64,000 bases of DNA, taken from assembly GCF_002946835.1 (NCBI RefSeq), contig NZ_CP026652.1, positions 2,232,001-2,296,000 on the forward strand, written 5' to 3'. This DNA comes from Streptomyces dengpaensis. Lineage in GTDB: Bacteria > Actinomycetota > Actinomycetes > Streptomycetales > Streptomycetaceae. The stretch's first letter is position 1; each line of letters opens with the position of its first letter. This document shows positions 38,136 through 45,931 of the stretch, in pieces. A model generated the notes under the pieces. That model was not told the origin of the DNA. It made no database searches and saw only the letters and a program-made list of their open reading frames with translations. A program made the translations under genes and the position numbers.

Positions 38136-38155
38136 AGTGAACGCGAGCGTTCACT
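38136..38155. promoter_or_regulatory. TetR operator 2
   Basis: AGTGAACGC-GA-GCGTTCACT, identical to operator 1 except for the two central bases, centred 48 bases from it. It ends 23 bases before the exporter GTG, so a bound repressor would overlap the exporter transcription start region. Confidence 0.85.
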
Positions 38156-38178
38156 AACGCACTCGTGGGGGAACCATA

Positions 38179-39735
38179 GTGACAACCTCTCAGTTGATTC
38201 AGGACCCAAAGGGCCCCAAGCCGGGGGCGGCCCGCCGGGAGGGGCACCCCGGCATCGCGCTCGCCGTCATCGCGGCCTGCCAACTCATGGTGGTACTCGA
38301 CGCGACGATTGTGAACATCGCCCTTCCACACATTCAAGACGCGCTCAAGTTCAGTACAACCGACCTGACTTGGGTGGTCAGCGCGTACACCCTCACCTTC
38401 GGTGGCCTGCTGCTTCTCGGCGCCCGGGCCGGTGACATCCTCGGTCGGCGCCGGGTCTTCATGACCGGCATCCTGGTGTTCACCTTCGCCTCGCTGCTCG
38501 GCGGACTCGCCCAGGAGCCCTGGCAGTTGCTGGCCGCGCGTGCCCTGCAGGGTGTCGGTGGCGCGATCGCGTCGCCCACGTCGCTGGCACTCATCACCAC
38601 CACATTCCCCGAGGGCCCTGAGCGGAACCGGGCGTTCGCCGTTTTCGCCACGGTCTCGGCAGGCGGTGGCGCGATCGGTCTGCTCGCCGGCGGCATGCTC
38701 ACGGAGTGGCTCGACTGGCGGTGGGTCCTTTTCGTCAACGTGCCCATCGGTGTCCTGATAGCCGTGCTCACGCCGATGTACATCAACGAGTCCGAACGCC
38801 ATCCCGGGCGGTTCGACATAGCGGGTGCGCTCACTTCGACGGCCGGCATGGCGTCCCTGGTGTACGGCTTCATCCGCGCCTCGGAGGAGGGCTGGCGGGA
38901 CAGCCTCACGATCGGGTCGTTCGGTGCGGCCGTGGTGCTGCTGCTGGCCTTCGGAGTCGTGGAGACGCGGGCCAAGGAGCCCATCACCCCGCTGAGGATG
39001 TTCGCCGACCGCAATCGCTCGGGCACGTATCTGATCATGCTGAGCCTGGCCGCGGCGATGTTCGGCATGTTCTTCTACATCGTGCTCTTCGTGCAGAACG
39101 TGCTGGGGTACAGCCCGATTTCCGCCGGTCTGGCCTTCCTGCCGGTGACGGTCGCGATCGCGGTCGGCGCCGGTCTGTCGCAGCGGTTCCTGCCGGTGCT
39201 GGGCCCCAAGCCGTTCATGGTCGTCGGGTCGGTCCTTGTCGCGCTCGGGCTCGGCTGGCAGACGTTCATCAGCCCCGACAGCTCGTACGTCGGCGGCGTG
39301 CTCGGCCCGATGCTGCTGTTCGCCTTCGGCATGGGCCTGAACTTCGTGACACTGACGGTCACCGCGGTCTCAGGTGTCGCCCAGCACGAGGCGGGCGCGG
39401 CCTCGGGTCTGCTCAACGTCACGCAGCAGGTGGGCGGTTCGCTGGGTCTCTCCATCCTCACCACGGTCTTCGGCTCGGCCAGCCGTGACGAGGCGGAGAA
39501 GCAGATGCCGGGCTTCCTGACGGACGGCACGGCCGAGCAGAAGGCGGAGTTCGCCAAGACCCACCAGCTGCCAGCTCCTTGGGGCCATGAGGTACTCGCC
39601 CACGGCATCTCGGCCGCCTTCATACCAGCGGTCGCGATGGCCCTGCTGGCCCTGATCACGGCAGCGCTGGTGATCCGGGTCCGCAAGAGCGACATGGACG
39701 CCCTCTCCGGCACGGCAGGCCCTGCCGCAGGCTGA
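38179..39735 (+). CDS. DHA2-family MFS multidrug exporter
   Basis: A 518-residue membrane protein with 14 predicted helices, the size of the EmrB/QacA drug:proton antiporters. Typical motifs are LDATIVNIALPHIQ in helix 1, GARAGDILGRRRVF (motif A) and ARALQGVGGAIASPTSLALI (motif C region). The GTG start at 38179 has AGTGGGGGAACC-like purines upstream. Two palindromic operators shared with the divergent TetR gene lie immediately upstream, so expression is probably induced by a substrate of the pump. The substrate cannot be told from the sequence. Confidence 0.92.
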   Translation: MTTSQLIQDPKGPKPGAARREGHPGIALAVIAACQLMVVLDATIVNIALPHIQDALKFSTTDLTWVVSAYTLTFGGLLLLGARAGDILGRRRVFMTGILVFTFASLLGGLAQEPWQLLAARALQGVGGAIASPTSLALITTTFPEGPERNRAFAVFATVSAGGGAIGLLAGGMLTEWLDWRWVLFVNVPIGVLIAVLTPMYINESERHPGRFDIAGALTSTAGMASLVYGFIRASEEGWRDSLTIGSFGAAVVLLLAFGVVETRAKEPITPLRMFADRNRSGTYLIMLSLAAAMFGMFFYIVLFVQNVLGYSPISAGLAFLPVTVAIAVGAGLSQRFLPVLGPKPFMVVGSVLVALGLGWQTFISPDSSYVGGVLGPMLLFAFGMGLNFVTLTVTAVSGVAQHEAGAASGLLNVTQQVGGSLGLSILTTVFGSASRDEAEKQMPGFLTDGTAEQKAEFAKTHQLPAPWGHEVLAHGISAAFIPAVAMALLALITAALVIRVRKSDMDALSGTAGPAAG

Positions 39736-39924
39736 CGGGAGCGGTGCGGAGGCCGGACCGGTGTCCGGGGGACCCGACGGCAAGGACGCCGGGCCGGCCT
39801 TCCGCACTACGCCCGGGGAACGGCGGCTTGTCCCGGTGGGGGTGATACGTGAGCCGGCCTCGACGGCGCAAGGTTGCGGCCTCAGCGGTACGTGCTGCGG
39901 CCTCAGGAGCGCAAGATCGCGGCC

Positions 39925-41655
39925 TCAGCGGTACATGAGGTCGTCACTCACCCGGCTGCACACGCTCCAGTCCGCGTCCTTCGCCGGCGGCCGGTGGCGA
40001 AGGATGTCCCGCGCGTGTCCCTCTCCCCAACTGGTGGCGTACCAAGGTCCGTCGCTGTCGCCCAGGTCCTCCGCGATGGACTGCAGCACGCACGAACGCA
40101 ACGGCTCCGTCAGCTTGTCGAGGGCAGGTACGGCATCGGCGGACAGGCCGCGCGCGTAGTCGAGGTCGAAATTGCCCGTGTCCTCGTACCGCTGCACATT
40201 GCGCCCGGCGATCAGACCGTCGGGCGACATCAGTCCGAACGCGAGCACACCCGCGGCCGCGCTCGCCGCGACGGCACGCGGCAGCCAACGGGCGCCCCAT
40301 ACGCCTGCCGCCATGATGAGCACGATGACCAGGCCCAGCCAGAGCTCCACGGCCACCACCGAGACCCTCAGCCGCGTCAAGCCATAAGCTTCCACATACA
40401 TGTCCATACGTCGCACCGCCGATGCGACGACAACGAGCGCCAGCCCGCACAGAGTTCCCAGCACGCCCCGCACCAGCTTCCGGTCGCCCGCGTCGTCGCG
40501 CGGCGCCCAGCGCAGTGCGAAGACGATGACGAGCAGGGTCAGGAGCGTGACGAGGAGCAGTTGCCAGAAGCCCTGCCGCGCGTATTCGGCGTACGTCTGG
40601 CCGGTCTTCTCGAGTACGGCGTCGTATCCGCCGAAGAGAACGACGAGTTGGACGGCGTTGAAGGCCGCGAAGAGCACGGTGAGCACGATCAGCGGCAGTG
40701 CCCACTCGACACGGCCGCGGGGGCGGCCCGCGGGCACCTCGACCCGGTCCCACTGGACGGGAGCGGCGGCCGTGTGGGCCGCCGCGAGCGCTCCGACCAG
40801 GCCGAGCACAAGAAGCACGATGCGCCAGAACCCGCCGGAGGCGGAGGCATCCGGCACCAGATTCCCGAGGAGATCCGCGAAGGCGGCATCGGCCCCCGCG
40901 AACAGCGCCCCGAAGACCAGCAGCAGGGCCAGGGAGACGACGAGCGCGCGCAGCCCCGCGCCCACGCCGCGGCGGGCACCGCCGAACCGTTCGCGCAGCC
41001 CGGTCCAGCCCCAGGTGGGACCGATGACCAGGGCATTGAACAGGCCGATGGGACCGAGCAGTACGGCGGGCCAGGTCCGGCCGCCGTGCAGGGCGAGCGA
41101 GCCCAGCGCGACCGCGGAGACGACGGCGAGGAACGAGGGCCAGTCCGCGTCGCGCAGGGCGGGCACGGTCAGCAGACCGATACCGCCGATGCCCCAGACC
41201 AGCGTCCACGCGCGCGTGCGTCGTCCCGCCTCCTGGGCGGCGAAGTACGCGGCGAGCGTGGCCGGGATCGCCACCAGCAGGAGATTGACCGCCAGCCCGT
41301 CACCAAGGAGCAGCATGCTGGCCACCCCGGTAGCGAGCGCGGCCCACAGCGTGGCGGTACGCACCGGGGCAGGGTGCCTGACCTGAAGGCCGGCCAGCCA
41401 GGGGACGGGCGTGGGCGACGGATCGGCCCAGTCGGCGTCTTCGTCCGACTCGGTCGCGTCCCTCTGAGAACCGGGTCCGGAGGTCAGCCCACTCGTGGAA
41501 CCCGGTCCGGGGCTCTGCCCGCTCGATCCCGGTTCACTCGGCTGCATCGGAACCGTCGGCTCCTTCGCCCCCGGAACTGACTCCTTCGCCTCCGGAACCT
41601 GCTGCTTCGCCGTTCCCTGGTCTCTCGGTTCGGGCGTGGACGGCATGTCTGACAC
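39925..41655 (-). CDS. DUF4153/DUF4173-type polytopic membrane protein
   Basis: A 576-residue protein. A hydrophilic N-terminus of about 100 residues, rich in Pro, Ser, Gly and Glu, precedes roughly 13 membrane segments. The central motif NAVQLVVLFGGYDAVLEKTGQTYAEYARQGFWQLL is characteristic of DUF4153/DUF4173 proteins, and the C-terminal 100 residues are a soluble domain. Function is unknown. GTG 41655 is chosen because GGGAGGGGG stands four bases upstream. The direct repeat GCGGCCTCAGCGGTAC (39876 and 39919) overlaps its 3' end. Confidence 0.8.
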   Translation of the reverse strand: MSDMPSTPEPRDQGTAKQQVPEAKESVPGAKEPTVPMQPSEPGSSGQSPGPGSTSGLTSGPGSQRDATESDEDADWADPSPTPVPWLAGLQVRHPAPVRTATLWAALATGVASMLLLGDGLAVNLLLVAIPATLAAYFAAQEAGRRTRAWTLVWGIGGIGLLTVPALRDADWPSFLAVVSAVALGSLALHGGRTWPAVLLGPIGLFNALVIGPTWGWTGLRERFGGARRGVGAGLRALVVSLALLLVFGALFAGADAAFADLLGNLVPDASASGGFWRIVLLVLGLVGALAAAHTAAAPVQWDRVEVPAGRPRGRVEWALPLIVLTVLFAAFNAVQLVVLFGGYDAVLEKTGQTYAEYARQGFWQLLLVTLLTLLVIVFALRWAPRDDAGDRKLVRGVLGTLCGLALVVVASAVRRMDMYVEAYGLTRLRVSVVAVELWLGLVIVLIMAAGVWGARWLPRAVAASAAAGVLAFGLMSPDGLIAGRNVQRYEDTGNFDLDYARGLSADAVPALDKLTEPLRSCVLQSIAEDLGDSDGPWYATSWGEGHARDILRHRPPAKDADWSVCSRVSDDLMYR

Positions 41656-41904
41656 GGGACCCCCTCCCAGCCGGCCTCTGGGCAGCCCACAATGTGCCGC
41701 TGCGGCGGAAGGCTGCTGACCGGTGTCTCGTCGGCGCACGCCCGTCATGATCAACAGGCGGCGTGGCGGACAGAGTATCCACGGTCAAGGTGCCCCAGGG
41801 CGTGGCAGCCGGGCTGTAGCAAGCCTGTGACAGAGGCCGACGCCTCACGCTCGGTAGCCGGCTCCCTAGGGCGGCCCCGGCCCACTCGGGATGGCCGTAC
41901 GCCC

Positions 41905-42834
41905 CTAGGCTCCGCTCGCCGCCCGCCCGTACGCAGGCCCCGGCACCCAGTCCGGCAGCCCCTCCGTACGCTCCGCCCAGGCAGCCGGTGGCGCCCCCGC
42001 CGCCCCTGCGGCGATCACGCCGCCCACGATGGCGCAGGTCGTGTCCACATCGCCGCCGACCTGGGCGGTGACCCAGAAGGCCTCTTCGTAGTCACCCAGG
42101 GCCCGGGCCGCCGACCAGAGCGCGAACGGCACGGTGTCGTGCGCCGACGTGCGCCGGCCGCAGCCGAGCACGGCCGCCACGGTCGTGGCGTCCCCATAGT
42201 CGAGCATGTCCCGCGCGCGCCGCAGCCCCGCGCCGACGGCGCTGCGCGGCACGAGCGCGACGACGCCGTCGAGGAGCGCCGCGGCGCTCGGCGGGCCCGC
42301 CGGGTCGGCCGCGAGGGCGGCTGCCGCGGCGACGGCCATGGCGCCGCCCACGGCCTCACGGTGCTGGTGCGTGGGGTACGCGGAGATCTCCGCCTGGTGT
42401 GTGGCCTGCTCGGGGTCGTCCGCGTACCAGGCCCCCAAGGGGGCGATCCGCATCGCGGCACCGTTGCCCCACGAGCCCTGGCCCTTGAAGAGGGCGGATG
42501 CCAGCTCGCGCCAGTCGCCGCCTTCCCGGATCTGCCGCAGCAGCCGGTTGACCGCGGGCCCGTAGCCCCGGTCGAAGTCGTGGTGTTCGGCGAAGGAGCG
42601 GGCCAGACCGTCCTGGTCGATGCGGCGGTGCGCGGCCAGAATGGCCACTACGGAGGAGGCCATTTCGGTGTCGTCCGTCCACTGCCAGGGACCGGGCGGC
42701 AGCTCGCGGCGCTTGAGCAGCGGGTAATTCGCGGGCACGAAGAACTGCGAGCCCAGTGCGTCCCCCACCGCGAGTCCGCGCAGGCTGGCCAGGGCGCGGT
42801 CCAGGCGCCCGTCGAAAGAGGAGTCAGCGGTCAT
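41905..42834 (-). CDS. ADP-ribosylglycohydrolase family protein
   Basis: A 309-residue all-helical protein of the DraG/ARH family, which removes ADP-ribose from proteins or small molecules using two Mg ions. Metal-site motifs are WTDDTEM near residue 52 and GGDVDTTCAIVGG near 263. RGLAVGDALGSQFF marks the usual N-terminus. Substrate is not predictable. Its start lies 12 bases after the stop of the histidine phosphatase gene on the same strand, so the two are probably co-transcribed. Confidence 0.9.
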   Translation of the reverse strand: MTADSSFDGRLDRALASLRGLAVGDALGSQFFVPANYPLLKRRELPPGPWQWTDDTEMASSVVAILAAHRRIDQDGLARSFAEHHDFDRGYGPAVNRLLRQIREGGDWRELASALFKGQGSWGNGAAMRIAPLGAWYADDPEQATHQAEISAYPTHQHREAVGGAMAVAAAAALAADPAGPPSAAALLDGVVALVPRSAVGAGLRRARDMLDYGDATTVAAVLGCGRRTSAHDTVPFALWSAARALGDYEEAFWVTAQVGGDVDTTCAIVGGVIAAGAAGAPPAAWAERTEGLPDWVPGPAYGRAASGA

Positions 42835-42846
42835 CGCCCTGCCACT

Positions 42847-43506
42847 CTATCCGGTGACCCCGTACGATTCCGGCTCACACCATTGGTCAAAGGGCCGGTC
42901 GAGCGTGTACCTGCCGTCCTCCCCCAGAACGAGCATCCGCGTCTCCCCGTTCCCCGGGTTCGACAGCGATTCGAACTCGGCCACCGTCCAGTGGAACCAG
43001 CGCATACAGAACAGCCGCATGGCCAGGCCATGGGTCACCAGGAGCACGTTCGGCGGATGGTCGGGGGCCTCGAAGCTCCGGTACAGGCTCTCGAGGAAGC
43101 CGCCGACCCGGTCGTACACGTCGGCTCCCGACTCGCCCTGCGCGAAGCGGTAGAAGAAGTGCCCGTACGCGTCCCGGTACGCCTTCTGGAGGCGTACGTC
43201 GTCGCGGTCCTGCCAGTTCCCCCAGTCCTGCTCGCGCAGCCGGGGTTCTTCGCGCACCCGGACGAGCTCGGGGTTGAGCTGGAAGGCGCGGAACGTCTCG
43301 TGGGTGCGGCGGTACGGGGACACGTAAACGCTTATGCGCTCCCGTCCGAAGAGCTCCCGCAGCCGCTTGCCGGTCTCCTCCGCCTGCTGCCAGCCCTTCT
43401 CGGTGAGTGCGAGCGCGTGGTCGGGCTCGCGTTCGTAGACGGTGTCATCGGCATTGCCCGCTGACTCGCCGTGCCGGACAAGGACGATGCGCCGTGGTCG
43501 TGCCAT
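42847..43506 (-). CDS. Histidine phosphatase family protein
   Basis: A 219-residue phosphoglycerate-mutase-like phosphatase. The nucleophile histidine lies in VLVRHGESAGNAD. The second arginine (YVSPYRRTHET), the acid residue region (REQDWGNWQD) and the C-terminal histidine (LLVTHGLAMRLF) complete the active site. It could act on sugar phosphates, nucleotides or phosphoproteins; the sequence does not decide. It precedes and probably shares a transcript with the ADP-ribosylglycohydrolase gene. Confidence 0.9.
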   Translation of the reverse strand: MARPRRIVLVRHGESAGNADDTVYEREPDHALALTEKGWQQAEETGKRLRELFGRERISVYVSPYRRTHETFRAFQLNPELVRVREEPRLREQDWGNWQDRDDVRLQKAYRDAYGHFFYRFAQGESGADVYDRVGGFLESLYRSFEAPDHPPNVLLVTHGLAMRLFCMRWFHWTVAEFESLSNPGNGETRMLVLGEDGRYTLDRPFDQWCEPESYGVTG

Positions 43507-43651
43507 ACCAAAACCCTAGATCGTGTCACGGCCGATCGAGCACTCGTACGGGCTCGATACGGTGTAGGTCACACGCTCGGTACGGTGTGGGTCCACACGG
43601 CACCTCCACACAGGCACCGCCAAACGCCACAGAAACCACTGCGCGCGGCCC

Positions 43652-44257
43652 TCAGACCGTCCAGCCGGGTTCCAGCTCCACGATGTCGCCCGTGAGGGAC
43701 GCGACGTCGGCTTCCGTCTGGGCCCTCAGCGCGAGCCGCTCCACCCGCTCGGTGCGGTACTTGCCGTGCTCGGCCTCCGAATGCCACATCGACAGCACCA
43801 GGAACTCGTTTCCCGGAGCCTCGCCGAACAGCCCACGGATCATGCCGGGGGACCCCGCCATCGCGGGGTTCCAGACCTTCTCCTGCATCAGCATGAAGTG
43901 CTCTGCGCGCTCCTCATGGACGCGGCAGAGCGCCACCCGCACCAGATCGGCGTCCGTGAAGCGCGGCTCGAAGCCGGTCTTCACGTCGAAGCGGTAGTCG
44001 AACAGTTTGACCTGGATGTCCTTGAAAGTGCCCGCCTGGGCTGCCGCCAGCCGGTCGTGGGAGCGCGCCATGAAGGAGTCATAGAAGGCGCGGCTCTCCC
44101 AGAAGGCGAAGATATGTGCCACTCCGGGCCGCCCCCGGCTCCAGCCTCCGCCCTGTCCTCGAAAACCCGGCTCCCCCAGAAGCCCCGCCCACTTTCGCTG
44201 CCCCCGCTCGAAACCGCGGCGGTCCACCACGGTGCAGCGAATCCACTTGACCAGCAC
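43652..44257 (-). CDS. YdbC/DUF4937-type conserved protein
   Basis: A 201-residue cytoplasmic protein. Two related halves each look like an antibiotic-monooxygenase-type ferredoxin fold (LVKWIRCTVVDRRGFERGQ, GVAHIFAFWESRAFYDSFM; then LVRVALCRVHEERAEHFMLMQEKVW, EFLVLSMWHSEAEHGKY). Function is unknown. The frame is open upstream to 44503. GTG 44257 is preferred since homologues begin with this strand. TACGAT ends six bases before it and no Shine-Dalgarno is visible, as in a leaderless mRNA. It is divergent from the TerD-like gene. Confidence 0.7.
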   Translation of the reverse strand: MLVKWIRCTVVDRRGFERGQRKWAGLLGEPGFRGQGGGWSRGRPGVAHIFAFWESRAFYDSFMARSHDRLAAAQAGTFKDIQVKLFDYRFDVKTGFEPRFTDADLVRVALCRVHEERAEHFMLMQEKVWNPAMAGSPGMIRGLFGEAPGNEFLVLSMWHSEAEHGKYRTERVERLALRAQTEADVASLTGDIVELEPGWTV

Positions 44258-44408
44258 CGCGCCATCGTAAGGCCAGGGCGCGTGGCGCCGGTCACCCTCG
44301 GCGGAGTACATCCGCGCAAAGGCCCCGCACGCGTGGCACGATGGACAACCGGCCACGACCGCAGGGCAGTTGGGCCAGGAAGTACGAGGGAAGGGGAGGG
44401 GAGATCTG

Positions 44409-44942
44409 GTGAGCGGTCTCAACAAGGGCATCCGCAAGGTCGAGTTGGCGGTGAAGTGGGATCCGAGTCCCGCCGGTGAGCCCGCCACCGATCTCGACAT
44501 CATCGCGGCGACCTATCGCGCGGATGCCCCGCACGGAGAACCGGCCTATGTAGTGCACTTCGACAGCCGTTCGCCCGACGGCACCATCTATCTGAACCGG
44601 GACAGCAAGGACGGCAAGGGCTTCGGCTGGGACGAGGTGATGACGCTCGAGCTCAACCGGCTGAACGCCCGCTACGCGCGCGTGGTCGTCGGCGTCATCA
44701 TCCAGCAGCGCCCCGGTCACAAGACGTTCGTGAGTGTGGTCAACCCAGCCATGCGCATGCGTGAGGGCTACACCGTCCTCGCGGAGGATGATTTCGCCGA
44801 TGTCCTGGGGTCGACGGCGGCCACCGTCGGGGAGTTCCGGCGCGACGGCTCCGGAGAGTGGACCTTCCACCCGGGCATCCACGGCTACGACACGGATCCG
44901 GCGACCTTCGCCAGGATCATGGGCAGCCCTGAGGACGCCTGA
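44409..44942 (+). CDS. TerD-family protein
   Basis: A 177-residue single-domain TerD-family protein (LNKGIRKVELAVKWDPSP, YVVHFDSRSPDGTIYLNRD, ELNRLNARYARVVVGVIIQQ). The family binds calcium in many members and was named for tellurite resistance; Streptomyces carry many copies linked to stress and development. Here the gene stands alone. GTG 44409 is chosen because GGGGAGGGGAG precedes it. A hairpin at 44962-44990 ends the transcript. Confidence 0.88.
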   Translation: MSGLNKGIRKVELAVKWDPSPAGEPATDLDIIAATYRADAPHGEPAYVVHFDSRSPDGTIYLNRDSKDGKGFGWDEVMTLELNRLNARYARVVVGVIIQQRPGHKTFVSVVNPAMRMREGYTVLAEDDFADVLGSTAATVGEFRRDGSGEWTFHPGIHGYDTDPATFARIMGSPEDA

Positions 44943-44961
44943 ATCGCGAGCCTGCCGAATC

Positions 44962-44990
44962 GGGCGGCACGGCCGGTGGCCGTGCCGCCC
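44962..44990. terminator. Bidirectional terminator, TerD / membrane protein
   Basis: GGGCGGCACGGCC-GGT-GGCCGTGCCGCCC is a perfect 13-base-pair stem between two convergent genes. Confidence 0.75.
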
Positions 44991-45023
44991 TCCTGCTGAC
45001 AGTCGAAACCCGCGGATGACACG

Positions 45024-45713
45024 TCAGTCGCCCGTCCAGCCCGGGATCGTCGGCAGCACCTGCTCGGCGACGCGGAACAACGCCGCGTCATCAGGTGGCA
45101 CGGCGTCCTGGCGCCAGATGACGATCTCGAAGGAACCGCCCCCGTCCTTCGCGTCCCTGGCCACCAGCAGGCGGCGGGCGATGCCGCCGGGGCCGGTGTC
45201 GATCTTGCCGCCGTTGAAGGTGAGGGCAATGGTCCGGTCCGAGGAGAGGACCGCGGCGTGTCCCAGGACCGTTCTCGTCTGCGCGGTCTCGCCCAGGTAG
45301 TCGGCCTCCTGGGCGACCGGGAGCCGGCCGTAGGACGCCGAAAGCTTCACGGAGTAGGTCTTCAGCGCGACGTTCGCCTCGGGGGCGGCGATCTCGGTGC
45401 CGCCGGCAAGGGTGATCCAGCTGTCGCTGCCCCCGGCGGTCTCCGCGCGCTCCTCCGGCGTTCCGAGGAGCGTCGGCAGGTCCGGACGGTTCAGCGCCGT
45501 GCACAGCTGTGCTCCGGAGACGTACTTCGACGGCAGGGCGTCCTGCGTGCTCGAAATGGAGCAATCGGCCGGCTCACCGTCATCGGGCTTCCCCTGGAGA
45601 ACCTCGCCCAGTCCCCACATGCCACCCATGACGCCCGCGACCACCACCACCGCGGCGGCGGCCTGGGCCCCCGCGCTCATGCTCTTCTTGGATTCGGCGA
45701 AATCGTCGACCAT
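45024..45713 (-). CDS. DUF6215-like membrane-anchored protein
   Basis: A 229-residue protein. Residues about 15-38 form one membrane helix (AAAAVVVVAGVMGGMWGLG). The outside part has two cysteines (DCSISST, AQLCTALNRPDLPTLLG) and reads like an exported sensor- or lipoprotein-type domain. The pattern is common among Streptomyces proteins annotated DUF6215. ATG 45713 follows AGGTGGGGGAC; a GTG three codons upstream is the alternative. Function unknown. Confidence 0.7.
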   Translation of the reverse strand: MVDDFAESKKSMSAGAQAAAAVVVVAGVMGGMWGLGEVLQGKPDDGEPADCSISSTQDALPSKYVSGAQLCTALNRPDLPTLLGTPEERAETAGGSDSWITLAGGTEIAAPEANVALKTYSVKLSASYGRLPVAQEADYLGETAQTRTVLGHAAVLSSDRTIALTFNGGKIDTGPGGIARRLLVARDAKDGGGSFEIVIWRQDAVPPDDAALFRVAEQVLPTIPGWTGD

Positions 45714-45862
45714 GTCCCCCACCTGCCGTTCGCGCCCGATGCGCGCCGGGGGAGCCTAACCGGTGATCGTTTCGCCGGGAAACAGGAATTGTCCCGGGTT
45801 CCGGAAGTCGCGTGCTCTGCGGGTCCGGCCCGACAAGCGGTGTGCCCACGTCGCAAAACGCG

Positions 45863-45896
45863 GGGCGGTGGAGCCCAGATACCGGCTCCACCGCCC
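45863..45896 (-). terminator. Terminator of the nrdR-nrdJ transcript
   Basis: GGGCGGTGGAGCC (45863-45875) pairs perfectly with GGCTCCACCGCCC (45884-45896), 36 bases after the nrdJ stop. Confidence 0.75.
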
Positions 45897-45931
45897 TGAC
45901 CAGCTAGTTCATGACCAGCAGGCGTCTGCCA

